NCBI RefSeq assembly: GCF_000373565.1
Contig: NZ_KB891806.1
Span: 1-64,000, forward strand
Direction: 5' to 3'
Origin: Streptomyces sp. HmicA12
GTDB lineage: Bacteria; Actinomycetota; Actinomycetes; Streptomycetales; Streptomycetaceae
Length of the DNA: 64,000 nucleotides
Positions 34,331 to 42,832 of the stretch are shown here, piece by piece (the first letter of the stretch is position 1; every line of letters begins with the position of its first letter). Under the pieces are notes generated by a model. That model did no database searches. It saw only the letters and a list, made by a program, of their open reading frames with translations, and was not told the DNA's origin. The translations under genes were made by a program, and so were the position numbers.

Positions 34331-35005
34331 ATGACCATCCGCGTGATCATCGTCGACGACCAGAGCATGGTGCGGGCCGGTTTCGCCGCGCTGCTGGCTG
34401 CACAGAGCGACATCGACGTCGTGGGCGAGGCCCCGGACGGAAAGCAGGGGGTCGAGGTCAGCCGCTCTACCCATCCCGACGTGGTCCTCATGGATGTGCG
34501 GATGCCGGAGATGGACGGGCTTGCCGCGACCCGGGAGCTGCTGGATCCTCCGCCCGGTGTGGTGCACCGGCCCAAGGTCCTGATGCTCACGACATTCGAC
34601 GTGGACGACTATGTCTATGCCGCGTTGCAGGCGGGCGCTTCCGGCTTCCTGCTGAAAGACGCACCGCCCACCGATCTGATCGCCGCGGTCCGGGTGATCG
34701 CGGCGGGCGAGGCGCTGCTCGCGCCGACCGTCACGAAGCGCCTCATCGAGGACTTCGCGAAGACCAGGCCGGCGCGCAAGGACCGCTCGCCGCAGCTCAA
34801 GAGCCTGACTCCGCGCGAACTCGAGGTCCTGGAGCTGATCGCTCGGGGCCTGTCCAATCAGGAGATCGCGCAGAAGCTGGTCCTGGCGGAGCAGACCGTG
34901 AAGACTCACATCGGTCGCGTGCTGGCCAAGTTGGGGCTGCGCGACCGGGCTCAAGCCGTGATCTTCGCGTACGAGTCGGGCCTCGTCACGCCCGGTCGGC
35001 AGTGA
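34331..35005 (+). CDS. NarL/LuxR-type response regulator
   Basis: A 224-residue cytoplasmic regulator: receiver domain with IIVDDQSMVR, phospho-acceptor Asp55 (VVLMDVRMPEMDG), Thr/Lys switch region, and a C-terminal LuxR helix-turn-helix (LTPRELEVLELIARGLSNQEIAQKLVLAEQTVKTHI...). It is co-operonic with the kinase. Palindromic TGATACC-type sites before this operon and before the next gene are the best candidates for its binding. Confidence 0.95.
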   Translation: MTIRVIIVDDQSMVRAGFAALLAAQSDIDVVGEAPDGKQGVEVSRSTHPDVVLMDVRMPEMDGLAATRELLDPPPGVVHRPKVLMLTTFDVDDYVYAALQAGASGFLLKDAPPTDLIAAVRVIAAGEALLAPTVTKRLIEDFAKTRPARKDRSPQLKSLTPRELEVLELIARGLSNQEIAQKLVLAEQTVKTHIGRVLAKLGLRDRAQAVIFAYESGLVTPGRQ

Positions 35006-35148
35006 CTCCCCTCCCGAAGTAGTACGCCTCTTTGTACGAGCGGCCGGTCGGGCCCGCACCGCACCATGACCAACTCCCGAAGTATCAGGCCGTCCTGGCA
35101 GCTGAGCGACCGTGCGTCACCGTGACCCCCTACTGCGGTATCCGTCAC

Positions 35149-35164
35149 TGATACCCGGGTATCA
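35149..35164. promoter_or_regulatory. Perfect 16-bp palindrome before the second DUF1023 gene
   Basis: TGATACCCGGGTATCA; a further GGTATC (35138-35143) lies upstream in the opposite orientation, and AAGTATCAGG near 35086 is another half-site. The cluster ends about 90 bp before the hydrolase start. Confidence 0.5.
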
Positions 35165-35255
35165 CCTCCGACTTGGCTCCGTGGTGTGACGTGCCGCCCC
35201 CGGCCGGCTCCTTACCTTCCCTTCGTCAAGCCAACAGACGGAGGGGAGACGGGTA

Positions 35256-36386
35256 ATGGGCCTGGGCTCTTGGAAGCGACGCGGTCGGCGCACCGTGGTC
35301 GCCGCAGCACTCGCGACGACGGTGATCGCAGGTACCGCGGGGTGGGCGTCGGGGCATGAGCAGCGTCCGCTCACCGGCCCGCCTCCGGGCACCGCGTCGT
35401 GGCGCGCCGATGATTCGCTGGGCATCGGGCTTCCTGATCCGGCGACGGACCGCCCGGATCAAGTCGCCTCCTTCTTCGGCAGGTTGAGCGCGGCCGAGCA
35501 GCACCAGCTTGCCGTTCGACATCCGTCGGTCGTCGGCAACCTGGACGGTGCGCCGATCGCTCTGCGATACGAGGCGAACGCGATCGCGCTGCGGATCGAG
35601 CGGGCGCGTGCCCGCGCTGTCGCGGAGGATGCGACGCGCACCGAGCTGGAGCGGGAGACAGCCCGCACTCGCGTGGAGCGCTGTTCCGAACTGCTCGAGC
35701 CCGAACGCCGCATACTCCTCTTCGACCCTCGCGGCCGGGGCCAAATCGCCGAGGTGTACGGCGACTTGGCCAGGTCCCGACACGTCTCGGTGATCGTTCC
35801 GGGCTCGGACATCGACCTGGATTCGTTCGATCGGACCAGGGATGTCTACGGGACTCCCGCCGGTATGGCCGAGTCTCTGTACCGGGCGGCGGGTGCGCGC
35901 ACGGCGGTGGTGGCGTGGGCCGGCTACACCACGCCGGTGGGCCTGGGGCCCGATGCGGCCACGGGGCGGCTGGCCGAGGCGGGAGCGCCCCGACTGGCCC
36001 GCTTCGTGCAGGGGCTCACGGCGGCGGGCACGCCGAAGCCGGCCGTGTTCTGCCACAGCTACGGGTCGGTGGTGTGCGGGCTCGCCTCGTCTAGGTTGCT
36101 CGCGGCCGATCTGGTGGTGTTCGGCTCCCCCGGTCTGCGCGCGGACAGCGTGGCCGACCTGCACACCCGGGCGCGGGTGTGGGCAGCGCGGGACGACAGC
36201 GACTGGATCGCCAAGGTGCCGAACGTCGAGTTGTTCGGCCTGGGGCACGGCGCCGACCCCACCGCCCCCGCCTTCGGTGCCCGTCGGGTACCGGCCGAGC
36301 TGGCCGAGGGTCACACCGGCTATTTCGCGCCCGGCACGGACTCGCTGCGCGCCTTCACCGACATTGCGATCGGAGCTTCGTCATGA
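35256..36386 (+). CDS. DUF1023 alpha/beta hydrolase, secreted paralogue
   Basis: A 376-residue protein whose N-terminus (MGLGSWKRRGRRTVVAAALATTVIAGTAGWASG) is a signal peptide with a twin-arginine-like basic n-region. The core parallels the earlier DUF1023 protein: RRILLFDPRGRGQIAEVYGDL, VSVIVPGSDIDL, FCHSYGSVVCGL (Ser268), DDSDWI and GLGHGADPT. It lacks the transmembrane anchor style of the paralogue. Its last bases overlap the acyltransferase start (ATGA), so the two are coupled. Secreted esterase or lipase activity is likely; the substrate is unknown. Confidence 0.82.
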   Translation: MGLGSWKRRGRRTVVAAALATTVIAGTAGWASGHEQRPLTGPPPGTASWRADDSLGIGLPDPATDRPDQVASFFGRLSAAEQHQLAVRHPSVVGNLDGAPIALRYEANAIALRIERARARAVAEDATRTELERETARTRVERCSELLEPERRILLFDPRGRGQIAEVYGDLARSRHVSVIVPGSDIDLDSFDRTRDVYGTPAGMAESLYRAAGARTAVVAWAGYTTPVGLGPDAATGRLAEAGAPRLARFVQGLTAAGTPKPAVFCHSYGSVVCGLASSRLLAADLVVFGSPGLRADSVADLHTRARVWAARDDSDWIAKVPNVELFGLGHGADPTAPAFGARRVPAELAEGHTGYFAPGTDSLRAFTDIAIGASS

Positions 36387-37612
36387 CTCTCGCTTCCCTA
36401 CGGGCTTCCGCATCCTCGGCCGTTGCCACGATCGACGCCAGGACTCCGGCTCACCGCGACCGGGCGGTGGACGGGCTGAGGGCTCTGGCACTGCTCGCCG
36501 TGCCGACCGGCCACTGGCTCCTCGGCGGCTTCACCCTGGACTCGCAGGGCGCCCTCCACAACGCGAGCCCGTTGTCCGCCTTCGGTTTCTTCGCGCCGCT
36601 GAGCTGGGTGCTGCAGATGCTCGGCGTCTTCTTTCTCGTCGGTGGATACGCATCGGTTCTTTCCTACCGCCGGGCTCAGGAGCGCGGTACGTCGAGCGCC
36701 GCATGGCTGCGGGGCAGACTCGCCCGCCTTGGGCGCCCGGTGCTGGGCGTGACGGCCATATGGGCTGCAGCGATTCCGGTGCTCCACGCTCTCGCGGTGC
36801 CCTGGCCGACCCTGCACACCGGATCCACGCTGGTGATACAGCCACTGTGGTTCGTCGGCGTCTACGGGGTGATCACCGCGCTCACGCCCTGGTGCGTACG
36901 GGCCGCGCGGCGGCTCGGGGCGTGGGCGGCTGCGCCGCTGCTCGCCTCGGTCGCTGTCGTCGACTTCCTGCGGTACGGACCCTTTGAGTCCACCATGCCG
37001 TCGTGGCTGAGTCTGCTGAATCTGCTGCCTGGCTGGATGTTCGCCTACCAACTCGGCATCAGCTGGGGCGAGAAGAGGCTCGGTCGGCGAGGGGCCTGGG
37101 TGCTGCTGGTCGGCGGGTCGGCCCTGTTCGCGGCGTTGCTGTTCGCCTTCCACTACCCGGCGTCGATGGTCGGGGTGCCGGGCGAGGCGCGGACGAACTC
37201 GCATCCGCCGTCGCTGCTCGTTCTCGCCCTGGCGGCCGCGCAGAGCGGCGCCGCGATATTGCTCCGCGACCGCATCGGCAGGGCGCTCCGCCGGCCCGCG
37301 CTGTGGGCGCCGGTCGTGGTCATCAACCTGTCGGCGATGACGATCCTGTGCTGGCATCAGACAGCGATGCTCACGGCGGCGATACCCGCGTCTTTCGCCG
37401 GTGCGGTACCAGGGCTCACCACGGCACCGGACACGCTCGGCTGGGTGGTGGCCCGGCTCGTGTGGCTGCCGCTGTTCGCGACGTCGCTCCTCCTGATAGG
37501 CCGGTACGCACGGGGCCTCGAATCACCGTGGAAGCGCGCACGTCGGGGCCGTCGGGCACTGGCCGGGGTGCTCGCCGCAGGGTTCGCCGTGTTCGCTCTG
37601 GGGCTGGCATGA
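36383..37612 (+). CDS. Acyltransferase family 3 membrane protein
   Basis: A 409-residue polytopic membrane protein starting with RDRAVDGLRALALLAVPTGHWLLGGF, the first helix of acyltransferase-3 (OafA/YrhL-type) proteins, although the usual catalytic His is shifted to the GHW motif. About ten transmembrane helices follow, including PLWFVGVYGVITALTPW and LLNLLPGWMFAYQLGISWGEKR. Such proteins transfer acyl groups to extracytoplasmic sugars or lipids. Translational coupling to the secreted DUF1023 hydrolase suggests that both act on the same acylated envelope compound (inference). Confidence 0.85.
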   Translation: MTLASLRASASSAVATIDARTPAHRDRAVDGLRALALLAVPTGHWLLGGFTLDSQGALHNASPLSAFGFFAPLSWVLQMLGVFFLVGGYASVLSYRRAQERGTSSAAWLRGRLARLGRPVLGVTAIWAAAIPVLHALAVPWPTLHTGSTLVIQPLWFVGVYGVITALTPWCVRAARRLGAWAAAPLLASVAVVDFLRYGPFESTMPSWLSLLNLLPGWMFAYQLGISWGEKRLGRRGAWVLLVGGSALFAALLFAFHYPASMVGVPGEARTNSHPPSLLVLALAAAQSGAAILLRDRIGRALRRPALWAPVVVINLSAMTILCWHQTAMLTAAIPASFAGAVPGLTTAPDTLGWVVARLVWLPLFATSLLLIGRYARGLESPWKRARRGRRALAGVLAAGFAVFALGLA

Positions 37613-37629
37613 GGGCCCGGGCAGGCCGT

Positions 37630-37659
37630 CCCCGCCACGGACGGACGGCCGTGGCGGGG
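37630..37659. terminator. Bidirectional terminator
   Basis: CCCCGCCACGG and CCGTGGCGGGG form an 11-bp perfect stem between the convergent acyltransferase and aldo/keto reductase genes. Confidence 0.88.
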
Positions 37660-37720
37660 AGGACACGGCGCAGACTCCGTCCGGGGGCGGTGGCCGGTCA
37701 CCGGGGCATCGGATGCTCGG

Positions 37721-38767
37721 CTACTCGCGGCCCGCCGACGTGAAGGCCATGTCGGCGTAGCGGTCACCGGACACCTGGGCGGCGATCGGCTCCAGCAGCG
37801 CCAGCTCTTCCTCGGTGAGGGCGATGTGGGTCGCCGCGGTGTTCTCCTCGATACGGCTGCGCTTGCGGGTGCCGGGGATCGGAACGACGGCGAGGCCGAA
37901 CGCCTCGGCCCGGTGCTGCGCCCAGGCCAGAGCGATCTGGCCGAGGGAGGCCCCTCGTGCGTCGGCGATCCGGCGGACCGGTTCGAGGAGGGCCGCGTTG
38001 GCGGCGGCGTTGTCCCCCGTGAACCGGGGCTGCTGGCGGCGGAAGTCGTCCTCGGACAACTCCTTGTCGGCACTGACGAAGGCGCCGGTGAGAAAGCCTC
38101 GGCCGAGCGGGGAGTAGGGCACGAGCCCGACGCCCAGTTCGGCGGCGGTGGGCACCACCGACCGCTCGATGTCGCGGCTGAACAGGGACCACTCCGACTG
38201 GACGGCCGCGATCGGGTGGACGGCCTGTGCGGCACGCAGTTCGTCGGCGGTGACCTCACTGAGGCCGAGGTGCTTGACCTTGCCGGCGGCGACGAGCTCC
38301 GCCATGGCACCGACCGTCTCCTCGATCGGCGCCTTCGGGTCGCGGCGGTGCATGTAGTACAGGTCGACCGAGTCGACGCCCAGGCGCTGAAGGCTGGCGT
38401 CGATGCAGGTCCGGATGTAGGCGGGGTCGTTGTTGATGACGCGCTTGTAGGGGGCGCTCGGATCGACTCCGATGGCGAACTTGGTAGCCAGGACGATCTC
38501 GTCACGATGCGCCTTGACGAAAGGAGCAAGGAACCGCTCGTTCTCACCGGCACCGTACGCGTCGGCGGTGTCGTACAAGGTGACGCCGAGTTCCAGGGCC
38601 CGCTCCAGGGTGGCCCGGGCCTCGTCGGCGTCCGTCGGACCGTAGGCCCAGCTCATTCCCATGCAGCCGAGGCCCTGCACGCCCACCACGGGCCCGTTGC
38701 TTCCCAACTCAACAGTGGAAATGCGCTGCTGCTTACCCGCCTGCTGCGCGCTGTCCGTGCTGCTCAT
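37721..38767 (-). CDS. Aldo/keto reductase
   Basis: A 348-residue NADPH-dependent (beta/alpha)8 reductase. Catalytic tetrad landmarks: YDTADAYGAGENERFL (Asp, Tyr), LATKF (Lys), YYMHRRDP (His); the C-terminus carries IPGTRKRSRIEEN, the cofactor-phosphate site of AKR12/13-like enzymes. It is encoded downstream of a MerR regulator with virtually no gap; a GTG overlapping the regulator stop (GTGA) is an alternative start. Likely reduces aldehydes or ketones during stress. Confidence 0.9.
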   Translation of the reverse strand: MSSTDSAQQAGKQQRISTVELGSNGPVVGVQGLGCMGMSWAYGPTDADEARATLERALELGVTLYDTADAYGAGENERFLAPFVKAHRDEIVLATKFAIGVDPSAPYKRVINNDPAYIRTCIDASLQRLGVDSVDLYYMHRRDPKAPIEETVGAMAELVAAGKVKHLGLSEVTADELRAAQAVHPIAAVQSEWSLFSRDIERSVVPTAAELGVGLVPYSPLGRGFLTGAFVSADKELSEDDFRRQQPRFTGDNAAANAALLEPVRRIADARGASLGQIALAWAQHRAEAFGLAVVPIPGTRKRSRIEENTAATHIALTEEELALLEPIAAQVSGDRYADMAFTSAGRE

Positions 38768-38772
38768 GCGCT

Positions 38773-39240
38773 TCACGCCCTCTCCGACGCCGTGCGGGCG
38801 CCCGCATAGAAATTGATCTTGTGGTCCAGCACGGCCAGGGTGTCCTGGAGCTCGGCCATCCGATGCAGCACGTCGCGGCGGGTCGATTCGAGGAGTTCCC
38901 TGCGCTCGTCGAAGGTCTCCTCGCCCAGGCGCACGAGCTCGGCGTAGCGGACCATGTCGGCCACCGGCATGCCGGTGAGCCGGAGCTTGTTGACGAAGGC
39001 GAGCCAGTCCAAGTCGTGGTTGCTGTAGCGACGCTGGCCGGTGTGCGAACGGTCGATGTCCGGCATCAGGCCGATCCGCTCGTACCAGCGCAGGGTGTGC
39101 GCGGTCAGTCCGGTGAAGGCCGCGACCTCGCTGATGGTGTAGCGGTCCTGGCCGTCGGGACGCGGATGCACTTCGGGGGCCGCGATACAGGCGTCGACCT
39201 TGGCCTGGGTGGGTGCGGGCGTGGTCTCCATCACCGTCAT
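38773..39240 (-). CDS. MerR family regulator
   Basis: A 155-residue protein: residues 1-35 are a nonconserved Pro/Ala stretch, then the MerR winged helix YTISEVAAFTGLTAHTLRWYERIGLMPD and RRYSNHDLDWLAFVNKLR, and a dimerisation coiled coil (RRELLESTRRDVLHRMAELQDTLAVLDHKINFY). No conserved metal-binding cysteines are present, so an organic effector is expected. The ATG follows GTGGAG. It is the first gene of the operon with the aldo/keto reductase and is probably autoregulated through a 19-bp-spacer promoter. Confidence 0.93.
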   Translation of the reverse strand: MTVMETTPAPTQAKVDACIAAPEVHPRPDGQDRYTISEVAAFTGLTAHTLRWYERIGLMPDIDRSHTGQRRYSNHDLDWLAFVNKLRLTGMPVADMVRYAELVRLGEETFDERRELLESTRRDVLHRMAELQDTLAVLDHKINFYAGARTASERA

Positions 39241-39247
39241 GGGCTCC

Positions 39248-39278
39248 ACGCTAGAACCTTGGAGTGCACTCCAGGCAA
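39248..39278 (-). promoter_or_regulatory. MerR-type promoter with palindromic 19-bp spacer
   Basis: On the minus strand TTGCCT (39278-39273), a 19-nt spacer and TAGCGT (39253-39248). The spacer contains TGGAGTGCACTCCA (39260-39273), a perfect 14-bp palindrome. The over-long spacer is diagnostic of MerR-activated promoters. Confidence 0.8.
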
Positions 39279-39336
39279 GCAGATCGTGCGGAAATCCGGA
39301 CGACAGCCCGACGGCACCCTCACTACGGTGCCGATC

Positions 39337-39804
39337 ATGACTGTTGTACGCCGTGCGGTCCTTGGGGACGCCGAGGAACTGGTGCGCCTGCGCAAGATCA
39401 TGCTCGACTCGATGAACCCGAGCGACGACGTCAGCTGGCAGCAGTCGGCGCTCTCATCGCTGCGGACCCATCTCGCCGACCAGGAGGGCGAGTTGACGGC
39501 GTTCGTGGTCGACGATCCGAGCGGCTCCGGCGGGCTCGCGGCCTGCGCGGCCGGAGTGATCCAGCGCAGCCTGGGCAGCCCGGGAAACCCTTCCGGCACC
39601 TCGGGCCACATCTTCAACGTGTGCACCGATCCGGGCCACCGGCGGCAGGGCTACTCACGTGCCTGCATGGAGGCACTGCTCGCCTGGTACAAGGAGCGCG
39701 ACGTCCGCCGGGTCGATCTGCACGCGACGGCGGACGGCGAGCCGCTCTACGCCTCCCTCGGCTTCGACCGTAGCGCGGCGCCCTCGATGAGGCTGACGCT
39801 CTAG
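39337..39804 (+). CDS. GNAT family N-acetyltransferase
   Basis: A 155-residue acetyltransferase: the acetyl-CoA pyrophosphate-binding motif VCTDPGHRRQGYSRACMEALLAW fits the Q/RxxGxG/A signature (RRQGYS), with the usual beta4/beta5 split before it and a final YASLGF strand. The ATG is preceded by no strong Shine-Dalgarno sequence. The substrate cannot be told from sequence. It is divergent from the MerR operon. Confidence 0.85.
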   Translation: MTVVRRAVLGDAEELVRLRKIMLDSMNPSDDVSWQQSALSSLRTHLADQEGELTAFVVDDPSGSGGLAACAAGVIQRSLGSPGNPSGTSGHIFNVCTDPGHRRQGYSRACMEALLAWYKERDVRRVDLHATADGEPLYASLGFDRSAAPSMRLTL

Positions 39805-39827
39805 GCGCCCACGCTCTGCCGCCCCGC

Positions 39828-39859
39828 ACCACCGGCACCGGCACCGGCACCGGCACCGG
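39828..39859. repeat. GGCACC hexanucleotide repeat
   Basis: About five tandem GGCACC units lie between the acetyltransferase and the serine hydrolase. Confidence 0.75.
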
Positions 39860-39920
39860 ACCCAGCGCCGGGCTCTGGACGCCTCACGGGCGTTCGTGCG
39901 GAGGAATTAGGCTCGTAGGC

Positions 39921-40730
39921 ATGCAGAGCCTCGCCTTGATCGAGAACTGGCCGGTCCCGACCGCCGCCGCAGCCGTCGTCCGTGCGGACGGCACGGTGCT
40001 CGGGACGCATGGACCCACGGCCCACCGTTTCCCGCTGGCCTCGGTGACCAAGCCGTTGGCGGCCTATGCGGCACTCGTCGCCTACGAGGAGGGGGCGGTC
40101 GAGCTCGATGAACCGGCCGGCCCCGAGGGGTCGACGGTGCGGCACCTGCTGGCTCACACCAGCGGGCTCGCCTTCGACGAGCACAGGACGACGTCGGAAC
40201 CCGGAGCGCGCCGGCTGTACTCGAACGCCGGCTTCGAGGTGCTCGGGGACCACATCGCGAAGGCGACGGACATTCCGTTCGCCGAGTACCTGCGGCAGGC
40301 CGTGCTCGAGCCGCTGGGAATGACCGCGACCACCCTGGACGGCTCGCCCGCCAAGGACGGGGTGTCGACGGTGGACGACCTGGTGCGGTTCGCCGCGGAG
40401 GTGCAGGCGCCGCGGCTGCTCGACCCGCGCACGGTGGCCGAGGCGATGACCGTGCAGTACCCGGGGACGAAGGGCGTACTGCCGGGGTACGGGCACCAGA
40501 ACCCGAACGACTGGGGGCTCGGGTTCGAGATCCGGGACCACAAGTCGCCGCACTGGACGGGGAGTTCGTCGTCGCCGCGGACGTTCGGGCACTTCGGCCA
40601 GTCCGGGACGTTCCTGTGGGTGGACCCGGATGCCGAGGCGGCCTGCGTGGCGCTGACGGACCGGGCGTTCGGGCCGTGGGCGGCCGAAGTGTGGCCGCCG
40701 TTCACCGACGCGGTGCGAGCGGAGATCTGA
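39921..40730 (+). CDS. Serine hydrolase, beta-lactamase/penicillin-binding fold
   Basis: A 269-residue protein. SVTK (Ser41-Lys44) is the SxxK active site, LYSNAG (Tyr100-Asn102) the YxN motif and GHFGQSG near 213 replaces the KTG box. No signal peptide is present, so it is cytoplasmic, more like class C-type esterases (EstB/LACTB-like) than a true beta-lactamase. The start ATG (MQSLALIENW) has GAGGAATTAG upstream. Monocistronic. Confidence 0.85.
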   Translation: MQSLALIENWPVPTAAAAVVRADGTVLGTHGPTAHRFPLASVTKPLAAYAALVAYEEGAVELDEPAGPEGSTVRHLLAHTSGLAFDEHRTTSEPGARRLYSNAGFEVLGDHIAKATDIPFAEYLRQAVLEPLGMTATTLDGSPAKDGVSTVDDLVRFAAEVQAPRLLDPRTVAEAMTVQYPGTKGVLPGYGHQNPNDWGLGFEIRDHKSPHWTGSSSSPRTFGHFGQSGTFLWVDPDAEAACVALTDRAFGPWAAEVWPPFTDAVRAEI

Positions 40731-40759
40731 CCGAAGGCCGAGGGCGGCGCGCCCCGGGG

Positions 40760-41416
40760 TCAGTCGTTCATCTCCCAGATCAACAGGTGCGCCTCCGCGC
40801 CGGCCAGCACCTCGAGGCCCGTCTCCCCGGCGATCCGAGCGGCATCACCCGGCGCCAACTCCACGTCCCCGAGCCGCACTTCACCTCGCACCACGTGCAG
40901 GTAGACGTACTGCGCGGTCGGCAGCTCGGCCCGTTCGCCCGTCGCCAGGCGCCGTACGTGGAGCATGGCGCCCGCCGCGGGGACGTCGTACGGGGTCGAG
41001 TCGGCGATGCCGTGCACCACCTCGTACGCGGGGTCTCCGCCGGGGTCGCGGGGGGCCAGCCACATCTGGATGAAGGTGAGGGGCTCGGTGCCGTCGTTGC
41101 GTTCCACGTGACGGACCCCGCCGCCGGAGCTGAGGCGCTGGACGTCGCCGGGGCGCACGACGGAGGTGTGGCCGGCGGAGTCCCGGTGGGTGAGCTCGCC
41201 GGTGACGACCCAGGTGATGATCTCGGTGTGACTGTGCGGGTGTTCGTCGAAGCCCGCGCCCGGGACGAGGTGCTCCTCGTTGCAGGCAAGGATCGCGCCG
41301 AATCGAAGATTGTCCGGGTCGTAGTGAGGGCCGAAGGAAAACGCGTGGCGGGACTCGATCCCGGCGCCTGGCTCGCCACCGGGATAGCGGTCGCCGGAGC
41401 GACGTACATCAATCAC
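40760..41416 (-). CDS. Pirin family protein
   Basis: A 218-residue bicupin. The N-terminal cupin carries FDEHPHSHTEIITWVVTGELTHRDS, with the His/His/His/Glu metal set of pirins; the second cupin (TAQYVYLHVVRGEVRLG) is degenerate. Pirins act as quercetinases or redox-sensing cofactors; which role applies here is unknown. The GTG giving MIDVRRSG is favoured; a GTG three codons earlier is possible. Confidence 0.85.
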   Translation of the reverse strand: MIDVRRSGDRYPGGEPGAGIESRHAFSFGPHYDPDNLRFGAILACNEEHLVPGAGFDEHPHSHTEIITWVVTGELTHRDSAGHTSVVRPGDVQRLSSGGGVRHVERNDGTEPLTFIQMWLAPRDPGGDPAYEVVHGIADSTPYDVPAAGAMLHVRRLATGERAELPTAQYVYLHVVRGEVRLGDVELAPGDAARIAGETGLEVLAGAEAHLLIWEMND

Positions 41417-41510
41417 GCGCTCCACCGTAGCCGTGGTTTCCGGCCTTCCACCCCCGGCAGGTCGGACCCACCACTCCGCTGAGCCGTCCCGATAAGGCAG
41501 TCTTGTCCCC

Positions 41511-42743
41511 GTGCCCCAATCGGAATCAGCGCAGCCCTCAGCGAATGAACCAGCGGACCGCCACCCGGGCGTCCATGCGATCCCGCACCCGCATTCGGCG
41601 ACCCTGAAGCGCCTGGAGAAGTCATCCGGGGCGCTCGCGGCGCAGGCGATCACGCGCATGGACGAGACGCTGCCCTGGTACCGGGCCATGCCGCCGGAGA
41701 ACCGGTCGTGGATCGGTCTGGTGGCGCAGGCGGGTATCGCCGCGTTCACCGAGTGGTTCCGGCACCCCGACGCCCCGCAGGCGATCTCGACGGACGTGTT
41801 CGGCACCGCGCCGCGGGAGCTGACGCGGGCGATCACGCTGCGCCAGACCGTGGAGATGGTGCGGACCACGATCGAGGTCATGGAGTCCGCCATCGACGAG
41901 GTGGCGGCGCCGGGCGACGAGAGCGTGTTGCGGGAGGCGCTGCTCGTGTACGCGCGGGAGATCGCCTTCGCGACCGCCCAGGTGTACGCACAGGCGGCGG
42001 AGGCGCGGGGCGCCTGGGACGCGCGGCTCGAATCGCTGGTCGTCAATGCCGTGCTGTCCGGAGAGGCCGACGAGGGCGCCGTCAGCCGGGCCGCGGCCCT
42101 CGGCTGGAACTCCCCCGAGCACGTGTGCGTCGTGCTCGGCACGGCTCCCGACGGGGACAGCGAACTCACCGTCGAGGCGATCCGGCGGGCCTCGCGCCAT
42201 GCCAAGCTCCAGGTGCTGACCGGTGTGCTCGGTGACCGGCTCGTCGTCATCGCGGGTGGCAGCGACAATCCGCTGGCCGTGGCGAAGTCGCTGATCGGCC
42301 CGTTCGCGGCCGGGCCCGTGGTCGCGGGCCCCGTCGTGCCCGATCTGCTCGCCGCCACCCGGTCCGCGCAGGCCGCGGCCGCCGGCCTCAAGGCGTGCGG
42401 GGCCTGGCAGGACGCTCCCCGTCCGGTTCTGGCGGACGATCTCCTTCCGGAGCGCGCGATCGCGAGCGACCCTTCCGCGCGGGAGCAGTTGGTGGAGGAG
42501 ATCTACAGACCACTGGAGGAAGCGGGCTCGGCGCTTCTGGAGACGCTCAGCGTGTATCTGGAGCAGGCGAGCAGCCTCGAAGGCGCGGCACGGATGCTCT
42601 TCGTACACCCGAACACCGTCCGCTACCGGCTCCGACGTGTGACCGACGTCACCGGATGGTCGCCATCTGATGTCCGCTCGGCTTTCACCCTGCGCATCGC
42701 GCTGATCCTGGGGCGCCTGGCCGACGGAGATCCCCAGTCGTAG
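41511..42743 (+). CDS. fasR: FasR, PucR-type activator of fatty acid synthesis
   Basis: A 410-residue regulator. The C-terminal PucR helix-turn-helix (LSVYLEQASSLEGAARMLFVHPNTVRYRLRRVTDVTGW) binds DNA; the central domain is GGDEF-like without catalytic residues, and the N-terminus is helical. Its fixed position directly upstream of fabD-fabH-acpP-fabF matches FasR of Streptomyces coelicolor, which activates that operon. The start GTG is assigned; the N-terminal 30 residues are variable in this family. Confidence 0.9.
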   Translation: MPQSESAQPSANEPADRHPGVHAIPHPHSATLKRLEKSSGALAAQAITRMDETLPWYRAMPPENRSWIGLVAQAGIAAFTEWFRHPDAPQAISTDVFGTAPRELTRAITLRQTVEMVRTTIEVMESAIDEVAAPGDESVLREALLVYAREIAFATAQVYAQAAEARGAWDARLESLVVNAVLSGEADEGAVSRAAALGWNSPEHVCVVLGTAPDGDSELTVEAIRRASRHAKLQVLTGVLGDRLVVIAGGSDNPLAVAKSLIGPFAAGPVVAGPVVPDLLAATRSAQAAAAGLKACGAWQDAPRPVLADDLLPERAIASDPSAREQLVEEIYRPLEEAGSALLETLSVYLEQASSLEGAARMLFVHPNTVRYRLRRVTDVTGWSPSDVRSAFTLRIALILGRLADGDPQS

Positions 42744-42759
42744 GCTTTTGTCGGGGGTC

Positions 42760-42765
42760 TACAAT
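42760..42765 (+). promoter_or_regulatory. Probable -10 box of the fab operon
   Basis: TACAAT lies inside GGGGG-TCTACAATT-CCCCC (42753-42771). No good -35 box stands at 16-19 nt, consistent with an activator-dependent (FasR) promoter. Confidence 0.45.
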
Positions 42766-42832
42766 TCCCCCTTCGGTTCTTCGTCCCTGTCCCCACGGGC
42801 GGCCCGACCCGTCCCCAAGAGAGAGTGTGAGA

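Noticed and set aside
35006-35255. Small gene between the response regulator and the second DUF1023 gene
   Set aside because: No frame with a start and typical codon bias; the space is better explained by palindromic regulatory sites.
39921-40730. Antibiotic-resistance beta-lactamase
   Set aside because: No signal peptide and no KTG box; more likely a cytoplasmic esterase or peptidase of the same fold.
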